From SVEL01 sp964573715 (GTDB lineage Bacteria; Bacillota; Clostridia; Lachnospirales; Lachnospiraceae), in assembly GCA_964573715.1 (NCBI GenBank), contig CAZNKR010000014.1:1-43449 (forward strand): 43,449 bases of DNA, read 5' to 3'. Below, one piece after another: positions 8,375 to 16,180 of the stretch. A program made the translations under genes and the position numbers. A model generated the notes under the pieces. It did no database searches, had not been told where the DNA came from, and saw only the letters and a list, made by a program, of their open reading frames with translations. Within the stretch, counting starts at the first letter, position 1. Each line of letters starts with the position of its first letter.

Positions 8375-10204
8375 ATGGCAGAATCAATGAAAGGACTTCA
8401 TAGAAGTCACAGATGCACAGAAGTGTCAAACAAGAATATTGGACAGACTGTTACCGTAATGGGATGGGTTCAAAAAAGAAGAAATTTAGGAAGTCTGATT
8501 TTTGTGGATTTAAGAGATCGTTCTGGTATTCTTCAGATAGTTTTTGATGAAAATGATGTAAAGACAGAAGGCTTTAACAAAGCTGAAACACTTCGTAATG
8601 AATATGTTATTGCAGTTACAGGTGAAGTAACAAAGCGTGGTGGTGCTATTAATGAGAATTTAGCAACAGGAGATATTGAAGTGCGTGCAAATTCCCTTAG
8701 AATATTATCTGAAAGTTTAACACCTCCATTCCCTATTGAAGAAAACATTAATACAAAGGATGAACTTAGATTAAAATATAGATATTTAGATCTTAGAAGA
8801 CCTGATTTACAAAGAAATCTTAGTATGAGAAGTAAAATTGCAACCTTAACAAGAGCATTTCTTGCCGATGAAGGATTTCTTGAGATTGAAACACCAACAC
8901 TTTGTAAGAGTACACCAGAAGGAGCAAGAGATTACTTAGTACCTAGCCGTGTTCATCCTGGTACATTCTATGCATTACCACAGTCTCCACAGCTGTTTAA
9001 ACAGCTATTAATGTGTTCAGGCTATGATAGATATTTTCAACTTGCTAGATGTTATAGAGATGAGGATTTAAGAGCAGATAGACAGCCAGAATTTACACAG
9101 ATAGATATGGAACTTTCTTTTGTGGATATTGATGATGTTATTGACGTTAATGAAAGACTTTTAGCAAAATTATTTAAGGAAGTTCTTGATATTGATGTAA
9201 AGCTGCCAATACAAAGAATGACTTGGCAGGAAGCAATGGATAGATTTGGTTCTGATAAGCCTGATACTAGATTTGGTATGGAGCTTGTTAATGTATCTGA
9301 TGAAGTAAGAAACTGTGGATTTTCAGTATTTACTGGAGCCCTTGAAAATGGTGGTTCTGTTCGTGGTATTAATGCAAATGGACAGGGCAGTATGCCTAGA
9401 AAGAAAATTGACGCATTAGTTGATTTTGCAAAAGGATATGGTGCAAAAGGTCTTGCATATATTGCTATAGCAGAGGATGGCACTATGAAGTCTTCATTTG
9501 CTAAATTCATGACAGAAGAAGAGATGAATATATTAGTAGACAAAATGTCAGGTAAACCTGGAGATTTATTACTTTTTGCTGCTGATAAAAACAATATTGT
9601 ATATAGTGTATTAGGCGCACTTAGAATAGAAATTGCAAATAATCTTGGACTTACAGATAAAAATGTATATAACTTTTTATGGATCACAGAATTTCCACTT
9701 CTTGAATATTCAGAAGAACAGGGGAGATTCGTGGCAATGCATCATCCATTCACAATGCCAATGGAAGAAGATATACAGTATATTGATTCAAATCCAGGAC
9801 GTGTTAGAGCTAAAGCTTATGATATTGTTCTTAATGGTACAGAAATCGGTGGCGGCTCAGTTAGAATTCATCAAAGTGATATTCAAGAAAAGATGTTTGA
9901 AGTTTTAGGCTTTACACAGGAAAAAGCATATGAACAGTTTGGATTCCTAATCAATGCATTTAAGTATGGTGTACCACCTCATGCAGGACTTGCATATGGA
10001 TTAGATCGTCTTGTAATGTTAATGGCTAAGGAAGATAGCATTAGAGATGTTATAGCATTTCCTAAAGTAAAGGACGCATCTTGTATGATGTCAAATGCTC
10101 CTGATTATGTTGAACAAAAGCAGTTAGATGATTTGTTTATAAGTGTAACTGAAACAGAAGATAAAGAAGATAAAGAAGATAAAGAAGATAAAACAGAAGA
10201 ATAG
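8375..10204 (+). CDS. aspS: Aspartyl-tRNA synthetase with a charged repeat tail
   Basis: 609 aa from the chosen ATG. An in-frame GTG at 8366 sits within the SD GAAAGG and is rejected. Domains: N-terminal OB-fold anticodon-binding domain (about 15-100), class II core with FRDED-like YRDEDLRADRQPEFTQ, a GAD insertion domain (about 280-415), and motif 3 HAGLAYGLDRLVML. The C-terminal end is unusual: four tandem copies of a 9-bp unit encode repeated Glu-Asp-Lys, making a highly charged tail. It is the last gene of the rel cluster, and a hairpin terminator follows after 63 nt. Confidence 0.96.
   Translation: MAESMKGLHRSHRCTEVSNKNIGQTVTVMGWVQKRRNLGSLIFVDLRDRSGILQIVFDENDVKTEGFNKAETLRNEYVIAVTGEVTKRGGAINENLATGDIEVRANSLRILSESLTPPFPIEENINTKDELRLKYRYLDLRRPDLQRNLSMRSKIATLTRAFLADEGFLEIETPTLCKSTPEGARDYLVPSRVHPGTFYALPQSPQLFKQLLMCSGYDRYFQLARCYRDEDLRADRQPEFTQIDMELSFVDIDDVIDVNERLLAKLFKEVLDIDVKLPIQRMTWQEAMDRFGSDKPDTRFGMELVNVSDEVRNCGFSVFTGALENGGSVRGINANGQGSMPRKKIDALVDFAKGYGAKGLAYIAIAEDGTMKSSFAKFMTEEEMNILVDKMSGKPGDLLLFAADKNNIVYSVLGALRIEIANNLGLTDKNVYNFLWITEFPLLEYSEEQGRFVAMHHPFTMPMEEDIQYIDSNPGRVRAKAYDIVLNGTEIGGGSVRIHQSDIQEKMFEVLGFTQEKAYEQFGFLINAFKYGVPPHAGLAYGLDRLVMLMAKEDSIRDVIAFPKVKDASCMMSNAPDYVEQKQLDDLFISVTETEDKEDKEDKEDKTEE
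10157..10192 (+). repeat. 9-bp in-frame tandem repeat, four copies, in the 3' end of aspS
   Basis: GAAGATAAA is repeated at 10157, 10166, 10175 and 10184. Read in frame it gives an EDK repeat. Being a multiple of three, copy number can change by slippage without breaking the frame. Confidence 0.95.
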
Positions 10205-10267
10205 TAATATTAAAAGCTTACTAAGGTAGTTGTTACGAAAACGACCTATGAAACCTTTGGATATGAT

Positions 10268-10310
10268 AAGAACCTCATTACCAGATATATAAGTAATGAG
10301 GTTCTTTATT
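10268..10310. terminator. Hairpin terminator between convergent aspS and the DUF1294 gene
   Basis: Perfect 14-bp stem AAGAACCTCATTAC (10268-10281) with GTAATGAGGTTCTT (10293-10306), an 11-nt loop, and T-rich sequence after it on the plus strand. Placed between two convergent genes, it could serve both, although the T-tract on the minus side is weak. Confidence 0.8.
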
Positions 10311-10311
10311 G

Positions 10312-10599
10312 TTAGAAAAATAAATTGTACTTTATTTGTAATAATAAAATAAATATTATTTGAATGACTAGAATTAATGGCATTCCTATTACGAAATAAC
10401 TATGCTTTGTTTTGTGCCTGAAAATTTTCATTCCGGTTATTGAACCAATGCTTCCTCCTAGTATTGCATAAAGAAATAATCTTTTTTCAGGAATACGCCA
10501 TTTGTGCTTTATTGCTTTTTGCTTATCAATGTACATTGAGGCAAAACCAAGGATGTTTAAAACTAGCAAGTATATTAATAGTATTTCAATATTTTTCAT
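10312..10599 (-). CDS. DUF1294 family small membrane protein
   Basis: 95 aa. Three hydrophobic stretches are visible, near 5-22, 42-57 and 70-90. The loop sequence YIDKQKAIKHKWRIPE and the later MKIFRHKTKH are the conserved signatures of DUF1294. Function is unknown. The start is well supported: on the minus strand GAGGAG precedes the ATG by 7 nt. It diverges from glgB and has its own promoter. Confidence 0.88.
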   Translation of the reverse strand: MKNIEILLIYLLVLNILGFASMYIDKQKAIKHKWRIPEKRLFLYAILGGSIGSITGMKIFRHKTKHSYFVIGMPLILVIQIIFILLLQIKYNLFF

Positions 10600-10631
10600 A
10601 AAAAAGCTCCTCTATTTAGTGGCAATATGCC

Positions 10632-10648
10632 ATTTTATATGATAAAAT
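10632..10648. promoter_or_regulatory. AT-rich inverted repeat in the DUF1294/glgB divergent region
   Basis: ATTTTAT (10632-10638), ATG, then ATAAAAT (10642-10648). It adjoins the minus-strand -10. A closely similar palindrome with a 1-nt centre lies at 37699-37713 before the aldose epimerase gene. It could be an operator or chance in AT-rich DNA. Confidence 0.35.
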
Positions 10649-10676
10649 TATACCAATAATTGTTAAAGAATGGCAA
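10647..10676 (-). promoter_or_regulatory. Extended -10 promoter for the DUF1294 gene
   Basis: On the minus strand: TTGCCA (10676-10671), an 18-bp spacer ending TGG, and consensus TATAAT (10652-10647), giving an extended -10. Confidence 0.6.
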
Positions 10677-10728
10677 GTGAATTGTTTCTTGCAACTAAGA
10701 AGTAAGAAAAAGGAAGGAGCATAACAGT

Positions 10729-13260
10729 ATGGATAAATTATATGATTTAATGAATTGGAGAAATATAGAGGGCATAGAGTATTCAGATATTAGCAATCCT
10801 AGTGATGTACTTGGTAAAAAAATGACAAAATCAGGATTGCTTATAGGGGCATTTGTTCCAAATGCAAAAAGTGTATCAGTAAAAGTAGATGGAATAAAAA
10901 AAATATACAACATGGAATTGATGGATGAAGAAGGATATTACGCCGTATTACTTCCAAAGACCACTAAAGGAAACTACCAGCTTGTAACAGAGTACGAAGA
11001 TGGAACAACTAGTGAATATTATGATCCTTACCAGTTTAAGGCAAATATTCCTGTAGAAAAACTTAAAGAATTTAATGCGGGCATTTGCTATGATGTTTAT
11101 AAATATTTAGGTGCTCATAAAGCTGTAGTTGATGGAGTTTTAGGATATTCCTTTGCAGTATGGGCTCCCTTTGCACAGAGAGTTAGTGTAGTTGGTGACT
11201 TTAATTTATGGGACGGCAGACGCAACATGATGGATATGATTGAAGATACTGGCGTATTTACAACATTCATTCCTGGAATAAAAAGTGGTGATTTATATAA
11301 GTTTGAAATTCGAAAAAAAGATAATGACCTTGTTTTAAAGGCTGATCCTTATGCTACATATAGTGAGCTTAGACCAGAAACAGCATCTGTTACTTTTGAT
11401 TCCTCATCCTTTGAATGGACGGATGATAATTGGGTTACAGCTAGAAGTCACAAAAAACCAGTTAATGAACCTCTTTCTATATATGAACTTCATCTAGGCT
11501 CATGGAAAAAACCAGAAGATGAGGATAAAGATCCAAGAGAATTATTTTATAATTATAAAGAACTAGCTCCTATGGTAGCAAAATATGTAAAAGAAATGGG
11601 ATATACTCATATTGAGCTTATGCCTATAATGGAACATCCATTTGATGCATCATGGGGCTATCAGGTGACAGGTTATTACGCAACAACGGCAAGATATGGC
11701 ACACCACTAGATTTCAAATTCTTTATAGACTATATGCATAAAGAGGGCATTGGTGTTATTTTGGATTGGGTACCTGCACATTTTCCAAAAGATTTATTTG
11801 GTCTTGCACAGTTTGATGGAACCTGCCTATATGAACACGAAAATCCTTTACAAGGATTACATCCGGATTGGGGAACTCTTATCTTCAATTATGGAAGACC
11901 GGAGGTTAGTAATTTCCTTATTGCAAATGCTATTTATTGGGCGAATGAGTTCCATATTGATGGATTAAGAATGGATGCAGTCGCTTCAATGCTATATCTT
12001 GATTATGGTAAACAACCAGGTCAGTGGATACCGAATATATACGGTGGCAATGAAAATCTTGAAGCTATTGAGTTATTTAAGCATCTTAATTCTCAGTTTA
12101 AGGCAAGAACAAATGGAGCATTACTTATTGCAGAAGATTCTACAGCTTGGACATTGATGACAAGCTGTGTAGAAGAAGATGGATTGGGATTTGACTTTAA
12201 ATGGAATATGGGATGGATGAATGATTTCTTATCCTATATGGAAACAGATCCATATTTTAGACAAGGAAGCTATAATCAATTAACCTTTAGTATGATTTAC
12301 CAATATAGTGAAAATTTCGTTCTTGTTTTATCTCATGATGAAGTGGTTCATGGTAAAGGTTCCATGATAAACAAAATGTTTGGAGATACCACAGAAAAGT
12401 TTAAAAATCTTCGTGCAGCATATGGATATATGATGACACATCCTGGAAAGAAGCTATTATTTATGGGTCAGGATTTTGGTCAGGATAGTGAATGGTCTAA
12501 CGAGAAAGGCCTTGATTGGGATGAAATGCAAAATCCTCTTAATTTAGGACTTAAGGAATATGTTAAAGAGCTTAACAAGCTATATACCTCGGATGGCGCT
12601 ATGTATGAGTTAGATCAGGATATAGAAGGATTTAAATGGATAAATTGTGTTTCACCTGTTAATAGTACATTATCTTTTGTTAGACAAGGAATTAATGAAA
12701 ATGATATGCTTTTAGTAGTATGTAACTTTGATACTATTTCTTATGATGAATTTGTTGTAGGAGTTCCAAAATACGGAAAGTACAAAGAAGTGTTAAACAG
12801 TGATTCTCAAAAGTTTGGAGGAAGCGGATTAACTAATCAAAGAGTGAAAACTTCTAAAAAGGTTCCATATGATGGTAAAGAACAGTCTATCACTATAGCA
12901 CTTCCAGCATTATCTGTTTGTATTTTCAAGTATGAGTATGTTGAAGAAAAAATAGTAACTAAAAAGGTTCAACCTAAAAAGGAAACTACAAAAGAAAAGA
13001 AAAAAACTACACCAAAAACTGTTACCAAAAGTAAAATTGCAATTCAGCTTGAAAAACAGATAGTAAAGGCTGATACAATCAGAGAAAAAGAAGAAGATAA
13101 AACTCTAAAAAAAGTTATCCAGCCAAAGAAAAAGGCACCAGCAAAGACCACAGCAAAAGAAAAAGCAATACCAACAAAGACAGTAGCTAAAGAAAAAGTT
13201 GCCACAACAAAGACGGAAACCAAGACTACGGCAAAGGTTTCAAAAAGTACTAAAAAATAA
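10729..13260 (+). CDS. glgB: 1,4-alpha-glucan branching enzyme with a lysine-rich tail
   Basis: 843 aa. It forms alpha-1,6 branches in glycogen. Two N-terminal beta-sandwich regions are visible: about 20-115, and the CBM48 at about 140-230 (VVGDFNLWDG). The GH13 core follows: MEHPFDASWGYQVTGYY, nucleophile Asp in GLRMDAVASM (about 414), acid/base Glu in LLIAEDSTAW (about 470) and Asp in LSHDEVVHGKGS (about 537). After the all-beta C-domain the protein continues for about 105 residues (738-843) with a Lys/Thr/Ala tail rich in AKEK and PKK pieces, resembling histone H1-like tails; usual GlgB proteins stop near 640-740. The start follows GGAAGGAGC. No other glycogen genes are in the window. Confidence 0.95.
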   Translation: MDKLYDLMNWRNIEGIEYSDISNPSDVLGKKMTKSGLLIGAFVPNAKSVSVKVDGIKKIYNMELMDEEGYYAVLLPKTTKGNYQLVTEYEDGTTSEYYDPYQFKANIPVEKLKEFNAGICYDVYKYLGAHKAVVDGVLGYSFAVWAPFAQRVSVVGDFNLWDGRRNMMDMIEDTGVFTTFIPGIKSGDLYKFEIRKKDNDLVLKADPYATYSELRPETASVTFDSSSFEWTDDNWVTARSHKKPVNEPLSIYELHLGSWKKPEDEDKDPRELFYNYKELAPMVAKYVKEMGYTHIELMPIMEHPFDASWGYQVTGYYATTARYGTPLDFKFFIDYMHKEGIGVILDWVPAHFPKDLFGLAQFDGTCLYEHENPLQGLHPDWGTLIFNYGRPEVSNFLIANAIYWANEFHIDGLRMDAVASMLYLDYGKQPGQWIPNIYGGNENLEAIELFKHLNSQFKARTNGALLIAEDSTAWTLMTSCVEEDGLGFDFKWNMGWMNDFLSYMETDPYFRQGSYNQLTFSMIYQYSENFVLVLSHDEVVHGKGSMINKMFGDTTEKFKNLRAAYGYMMTHPGKKLLFMGQDFGQDSEWSNEKGLDWDEMQNPLNLGLKEYVKELNKLYTSDGAMYELDQDIEGFKWINCVSPVNSTLSFVRQGINENDMLLVVCNFDTISYDEFVVGVPKYGKYKEVLNSDSQKFGGSGLTNQRVKTSKKVPYDGKEQSITIALPALSVCIFKYEYVEEKIVTKKVQPKKETTKEKKKTTPKTVTKSKIAIQLEKQIVKADTIREKEEDKTLKKVIQPKKKAPAKTTAKEKAIPTKTVAKEKVATTKTETKTTAKVSKSTKK

Positions 13261-13297
13261 TAGAATACATGGAATAACAATAATGGAGGAATAGACA

Positions 13298-14173
13298 GTG
13301 CTATTAGATACTTCTACACAAATTGAGGGAGAAAAAGTAATTGAAGAGGCAAATAAAATCGTAGAGACAGTTGAAGGCTTTATTCCAACAATTATAGATT
13401 TTGGAATAAACTTACTTATTGCCATTATTATTTTCTTTGTAGGAAAATATATTATTAAACTATTAATCAAGATTCTTAATAAGTTTTACAAAAAAGCAAA
13501 TGTTGAAATAAGCGTACAAAAGTTTTTGGATTCTTTAGTAAGAGTTTTACTTTATTTAGTTCTTATAGTTATTATTTGCGGACAGATAGGTATTGAAACA
13601 ACTTCTTTTATTACGGTGTTAGGTTCGGCGGGGCTAGCTTTAGGTTTGGCTCTTCAAGGAAGCTTATCAAATTTCGCAGGTGGTGTATTGATCCTAATGC
13701 TTAAGCCATTTAAAGTTGGGGACTATATTTTTGATGGTTCAAGTGGAAAAGATGGAACTGTAACAAAGATAGATTTATTTTATACCTACTTGAATACAGT
13801 AGATAATAAGAAATTAATTATTCCAAACGGAAGCTTGGCTAATACAAATATTTTAAATGCATCTACAAATGATAAACGACGTGTTGATTTTGCTTTAGGT
13901 ATTTCATATTCGGCTGATATTGATGAGGCAAAAAAGGTAGTAGAGGATGCAATAGCTACACAAAATGAAGTACTTAAAGATGAGGAAATATTTGTATTTA
14001 TTAAAGAGGTTGCTGCTTCTTCAGTAATTGTTGGCGTTCGTGTATGGACATACAATTCGGATTATTGGAAAGTGTATTTTGATCTTAATGAAAAGTTTAA
14101 AAAAGCACTAGACAAAGCTGGTATAGAGATACCTTTCAACCAGTTGTCAGTGCATATTGAAAAAGAATCTTAA
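13298..14173 (+). CDS. Small-conductance mechanosensitive channel, MscS family
   Basis: 291 aa with a GTG start 8 nt after TGGAGGA. Three hydrophobic segments are visible (about 25-50, 72-95 and 100-130), the last being the pore helix with the typical Gly/Ala pattern GSAGLALGLALQGSLSNFAGG, broken here by its family Q. The cytoplasmic beta domain continues with KPFKVGDYI. It lets solutes out on hypo-osmotic shock. It follows glgB after 37 nt without a terminator. The stop overlaps by 3-4 nt the stop of the minus-strand receiver remnant. Confidence 0.93.
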   Translation: MLLDTSTQIEGEKVIEEANKIVETVEGFIPTIIDFGINLLIAIIIFFVGKYIIKLLIKILNKFYKKANVEISVQKFLDSLVRVLLYLVLIVIICGQIGIETTSFITVLGSAGLALGLALQGSLSNFAGGVLILMLKPFKVGDYIFDGSSGKDGTVTKIDLFYTYLNTVDNKKLIIPNGSLANTNILNASTNDKRRVDFALGISYSADIDEAKKVVEDAIATQNEVLKDEEIFVFIKEVAASSVIVGVRVWTYNSDYWKVYFDLNEKFKKALDKAGIEIPFNQLSVHIEKES

Positions 14174-14628
14174 ATTAAATATTTTGTTAAGGTATGAATA
14201 AATGAATTCATAACAATTGGTTTGGATACATGATCGTTCATCCCAGACCTTAGCGCATGATGGTAATCTTCCGTAAAGGCATATGCGGTCATTGCAATTA
14301 TAGGAATTGTCAGGGCATCTGATCTACTCAGAGCCCTGATTTTTTCTGTGGCTTTGTATCCATCATATTTTGGCATTCTAACATCCATAAGAATTGCTGA
14401 ATAAAAACCCTCATCAGAATCAACAAATTTATCTATAACTTCTTTTCCGTCTATTGCAATAAATACATTTGCCTTAGTTAAACTAAGTATTTCACATATT
14501 ATTTCTCTATTTAGTTCGTCATCTTCAGCAACTAAAATATTTTTGTCGGAAAGGTCTAGATTTATATTGCTTAGGTTTGAGTCTACTTTGCTATCTGCAG
14601 GCTTAGGCGCGGTTTGTCCAGGTTTTTT
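14170..14628 (-). pseudogene. Remnant of a hybrid histidine kinase or response regulator (receiver domain only)
   Basis: The open frame runs from a stop at 14631-14629 to the stop at 14172-14170, about 152 codons, and holds a complete receiver domain: acidic pocket NILVAEDDELNRE, phospho-acceptor Asp in SAILMDVRMPKYDG, IPIIAMTAYA and the conserved Lys in HVSKPI. The preceding PKPADSKVDS stretch resembles the linker before a C-terminal receiver in a hybrid kinase. No ATG, GTG or TTG start is available before the domain; the only ATG (14388) lies inside it, at the phospho-acceptor. The kinase part is missing. An A8 tract (minus strand) at the break would suit a frameshift, but the DNA beyond it looks non-coding, so deletion is more likely. 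Confidence 0.75.
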
Positions 14629-14655
14629 TTACCTTGTTTAATATAATTCACGTTA

Positions 14656-14672
14656 TACAAAATTATTTTGTA
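14656..14672. promoter_or_regulatory. Perfect 8-bp inverted repeat upstream of serS
   Basis: TACAAAAT (14656-14663), T, ATTTTGTA (14665-14672), followed by ten A. It lies at the truncated end of the receiver remnant. On neither strand is it followed by a T-run in the right direction, so it is not a terminator. It may be an operator or debris. Confidence 0.35.
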
Positions 14673-14739
14673 AAAAAAAAACGCACTTATTATAGAATAA
14701 TAGAACAACCATGTAAAATCTGTGCAAAATCTATATTGT

Positions 14740-14773
14740 AATCTTGTAATTTACTTAAAAATCTTGTAATTTA
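14740..14773 (+). promoter_or_regulatory. Paired direct repeat over the serS promoter
   Basis: AATCTTGTAATTTA occurs at 14740-14753 and again at 14760-14773, exactly 20 bp apart (about two helix turns). The second copy contains the -35 hexamer. A shorter match, AATCTTGTAAT, occurs at 42232-42242 before the flotillin gene. Confidence 0.55.
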
Positions 14774-14792
14774 AGTATAAATAAACTATAAT
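14764..14792 (+). promoter_or_regulatory. Sigma-A promoter for serS
   Basis: -35 TTGTAA (14764-14769), a 17-bp spacer and consensus -10 TATAAT (14787-14792). The predicted leader is only about 40 nt, which leaves no room for a T-box. Confidence 0.7.
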
Positions 14793-14837
14793 TAACATTC
14801 ATGATAGACTATTTTTATATTATCTAGGAGGAACAAA

Positions 14838-16121
14838 ATGTTAGATATCAAATTTGTGAGAGAAAACCCAGAAGTTGTAAAACAAAACATTAAGAATAAA
14901 TTTCAGGACGGTAAGCTTTCGTTAGTTGATGAAGTTATTGCGTTGGATGAGGAAAGTAGAGCAGTAAAACAACAAGCAGATGCTCTTAGAGCAGATAGAA
15001 ACAAAATTTCCAAGCAGATTGGTGCTCTTATGGCACAAGGAAAAAAGGATGAAGCGGAAGCTGTTAAAAAACAGGTTACAGAAAACTCAGAAAAGCTTGA
15101 AGAATTAGAAGCAAAAGAGGCAGAGCTTGAAGAAAAACTCAAAAAAGATATGATGGTTATTCCAAATATTATAGATTCTTCAGTACCTATCGGTAAAGAC
15201 GATACTCAAAATGTTGAAATAGAAAGATTTGGAGAGCCAGTAGTTCCTGACTTTGAGATTCCATATCATTCAGAAATTATGGAAAGCTTCGAAGGACTTG
15301 ATTTAGATAGTGCTAGAAAAGTTGCAGGAAATGGATTTTATTATTTAATGGGAGACATAGCAAGATTACATTCAGCAGTTATTTCTTATGCTAGAGATTT
15401 CATGATTAATAAAGGTTTCACATATTGTGTTCCACCATTTATGATTAGAAGTGATGTTGTTACAGGTGTTATGAGTTTTGCAGAGATGGATGCTATGATG
15501 TATAAGATTGAAGGCGAAGATCTTTATCTTATTGGAACAAGTGAGCATTCAATGATTGGAAAGTTTATTGATACTATTGTGCCAGAAGAAAAGCTTCCTT
15601 ACACATTAACAAGCTATTCACCTTGTTTTAGAAAAGAAAAAGGTGCTCATGGTATTGAAGAACGTGGAGTATATAGAATCCACCAGTTTGAAAAGCAAGA
15701 GATGATAGTTGTATGTAAACCAGAAGAAAGCAAGATGTGGTTTGAAAAACTATGGCAAAACACTGTTGAGTTGTTTAGAACATTAGATATTCCTGTTAGA
15801 ACACTTGAATGTTGCTCAGGAGATTTAGCTGATTTGAAGGTTAAGTCTATTGACGTAGAAGCTTGGTCTCCAAGACAGAAAAAGTATTTTGAAGTAGGTA
15901 GTTGTTCAAATCTTTCTGATGCACAGGCTAGAAGATTGAAGATTAGAGTAAATGGTGAAAATGGCAAATATTTTGCACATACACTAAATAATACAGTAGT
16001 TGCACCTCCACGTATGCTTATTGCATTTTTGGAAAATAACTTACAAGCTGATGGTAGTGTAAGAATTCCAGAAAGCTTAAGACCATATATGGGCGGCATG
16101 ACTGAAATCAAAAAAAACTAG
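14838..16121 (+). CDS. serS: Seryl-tRNA synthetase
   Basis: 427 aa, class II. The N-terminal tRNA-binding arm is a long coiled coil (about 30-105, rich in Glu, Lys and Ala). The core has motif 2 SPCFRKEKGAHGIEERGVYRIHQFEKQEM and motif 3 near VAPPRMLIAFLE (longer motifs abbreviated by position: residues about 258-286). The serine-binding TAE motif of most bacterial enzymes is replaced by GTSEHSMIGKF (about 234-244), a variant that recalls archaeal-type bacterial-fold SerRS. The start ATG follows CTAGGAGGAAC. It is driven by its own promoter with paired direct repeats, and the EAL gene follows after 59 nt. Confidence 0.95.
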   Translation: MLDIKFVRENPEVVKQNIKNKFQDGKLSLVDEVIALDEESRAVKQQADALRADRNKISKQIGALMAQGKKDEAEAVKKQVTENSEKLEELEAKEAELEEKLKKDMMVIPNIIDSSVPIGKDDTQNVEIERFGEPVVPDFEIPYHSEIMESFEGLDLDSARKVAGNGFYYLMGDIARLHSAVISYARDFMINKGFTYCVPPFMIRSDVVTGVMSFAEMDAMMYKIEGEDLYLIGTSEHSMIGKFIDTIVPEEKLPYTLTSYSPCFRKEKGAHGIEERGVYRIHQFEKQEMIVVCKPEESKMWFEKLWQNTVELFRTLDIPVRTLECCSGDLADLKVKSIDVEAWSPRQKKYFEVGSCSNLSDAQARRLKIRVNGENGKYFAHTLNNTVVAPPRMLIAFLENNLQADGSVRIPESLRPYMGGMTEIKKN

Positions 16122-16180
16122 GAAGATAATGTACAATTCGTTTTAATTATAGAGTTGTGCCTATGTGAGGTGATTGTAGC

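Noticed and set aside
9052..9687. 211-codon minus-strand ORF
   Set aside because: Antisense shadow of aspS: Ser/Leu/Phe-rich translation, no ribosome binding site and no domain.
14629..14837. T-box leader for serS
   Set aside because: No GGTGG-type T-box core, specifier context or terminator is present; the predicted leader is about 40 nt.
15647..16111. 154-codon minus-strand ORF
   Set aside because: Antisense shadow of serS with no supporting start signals.
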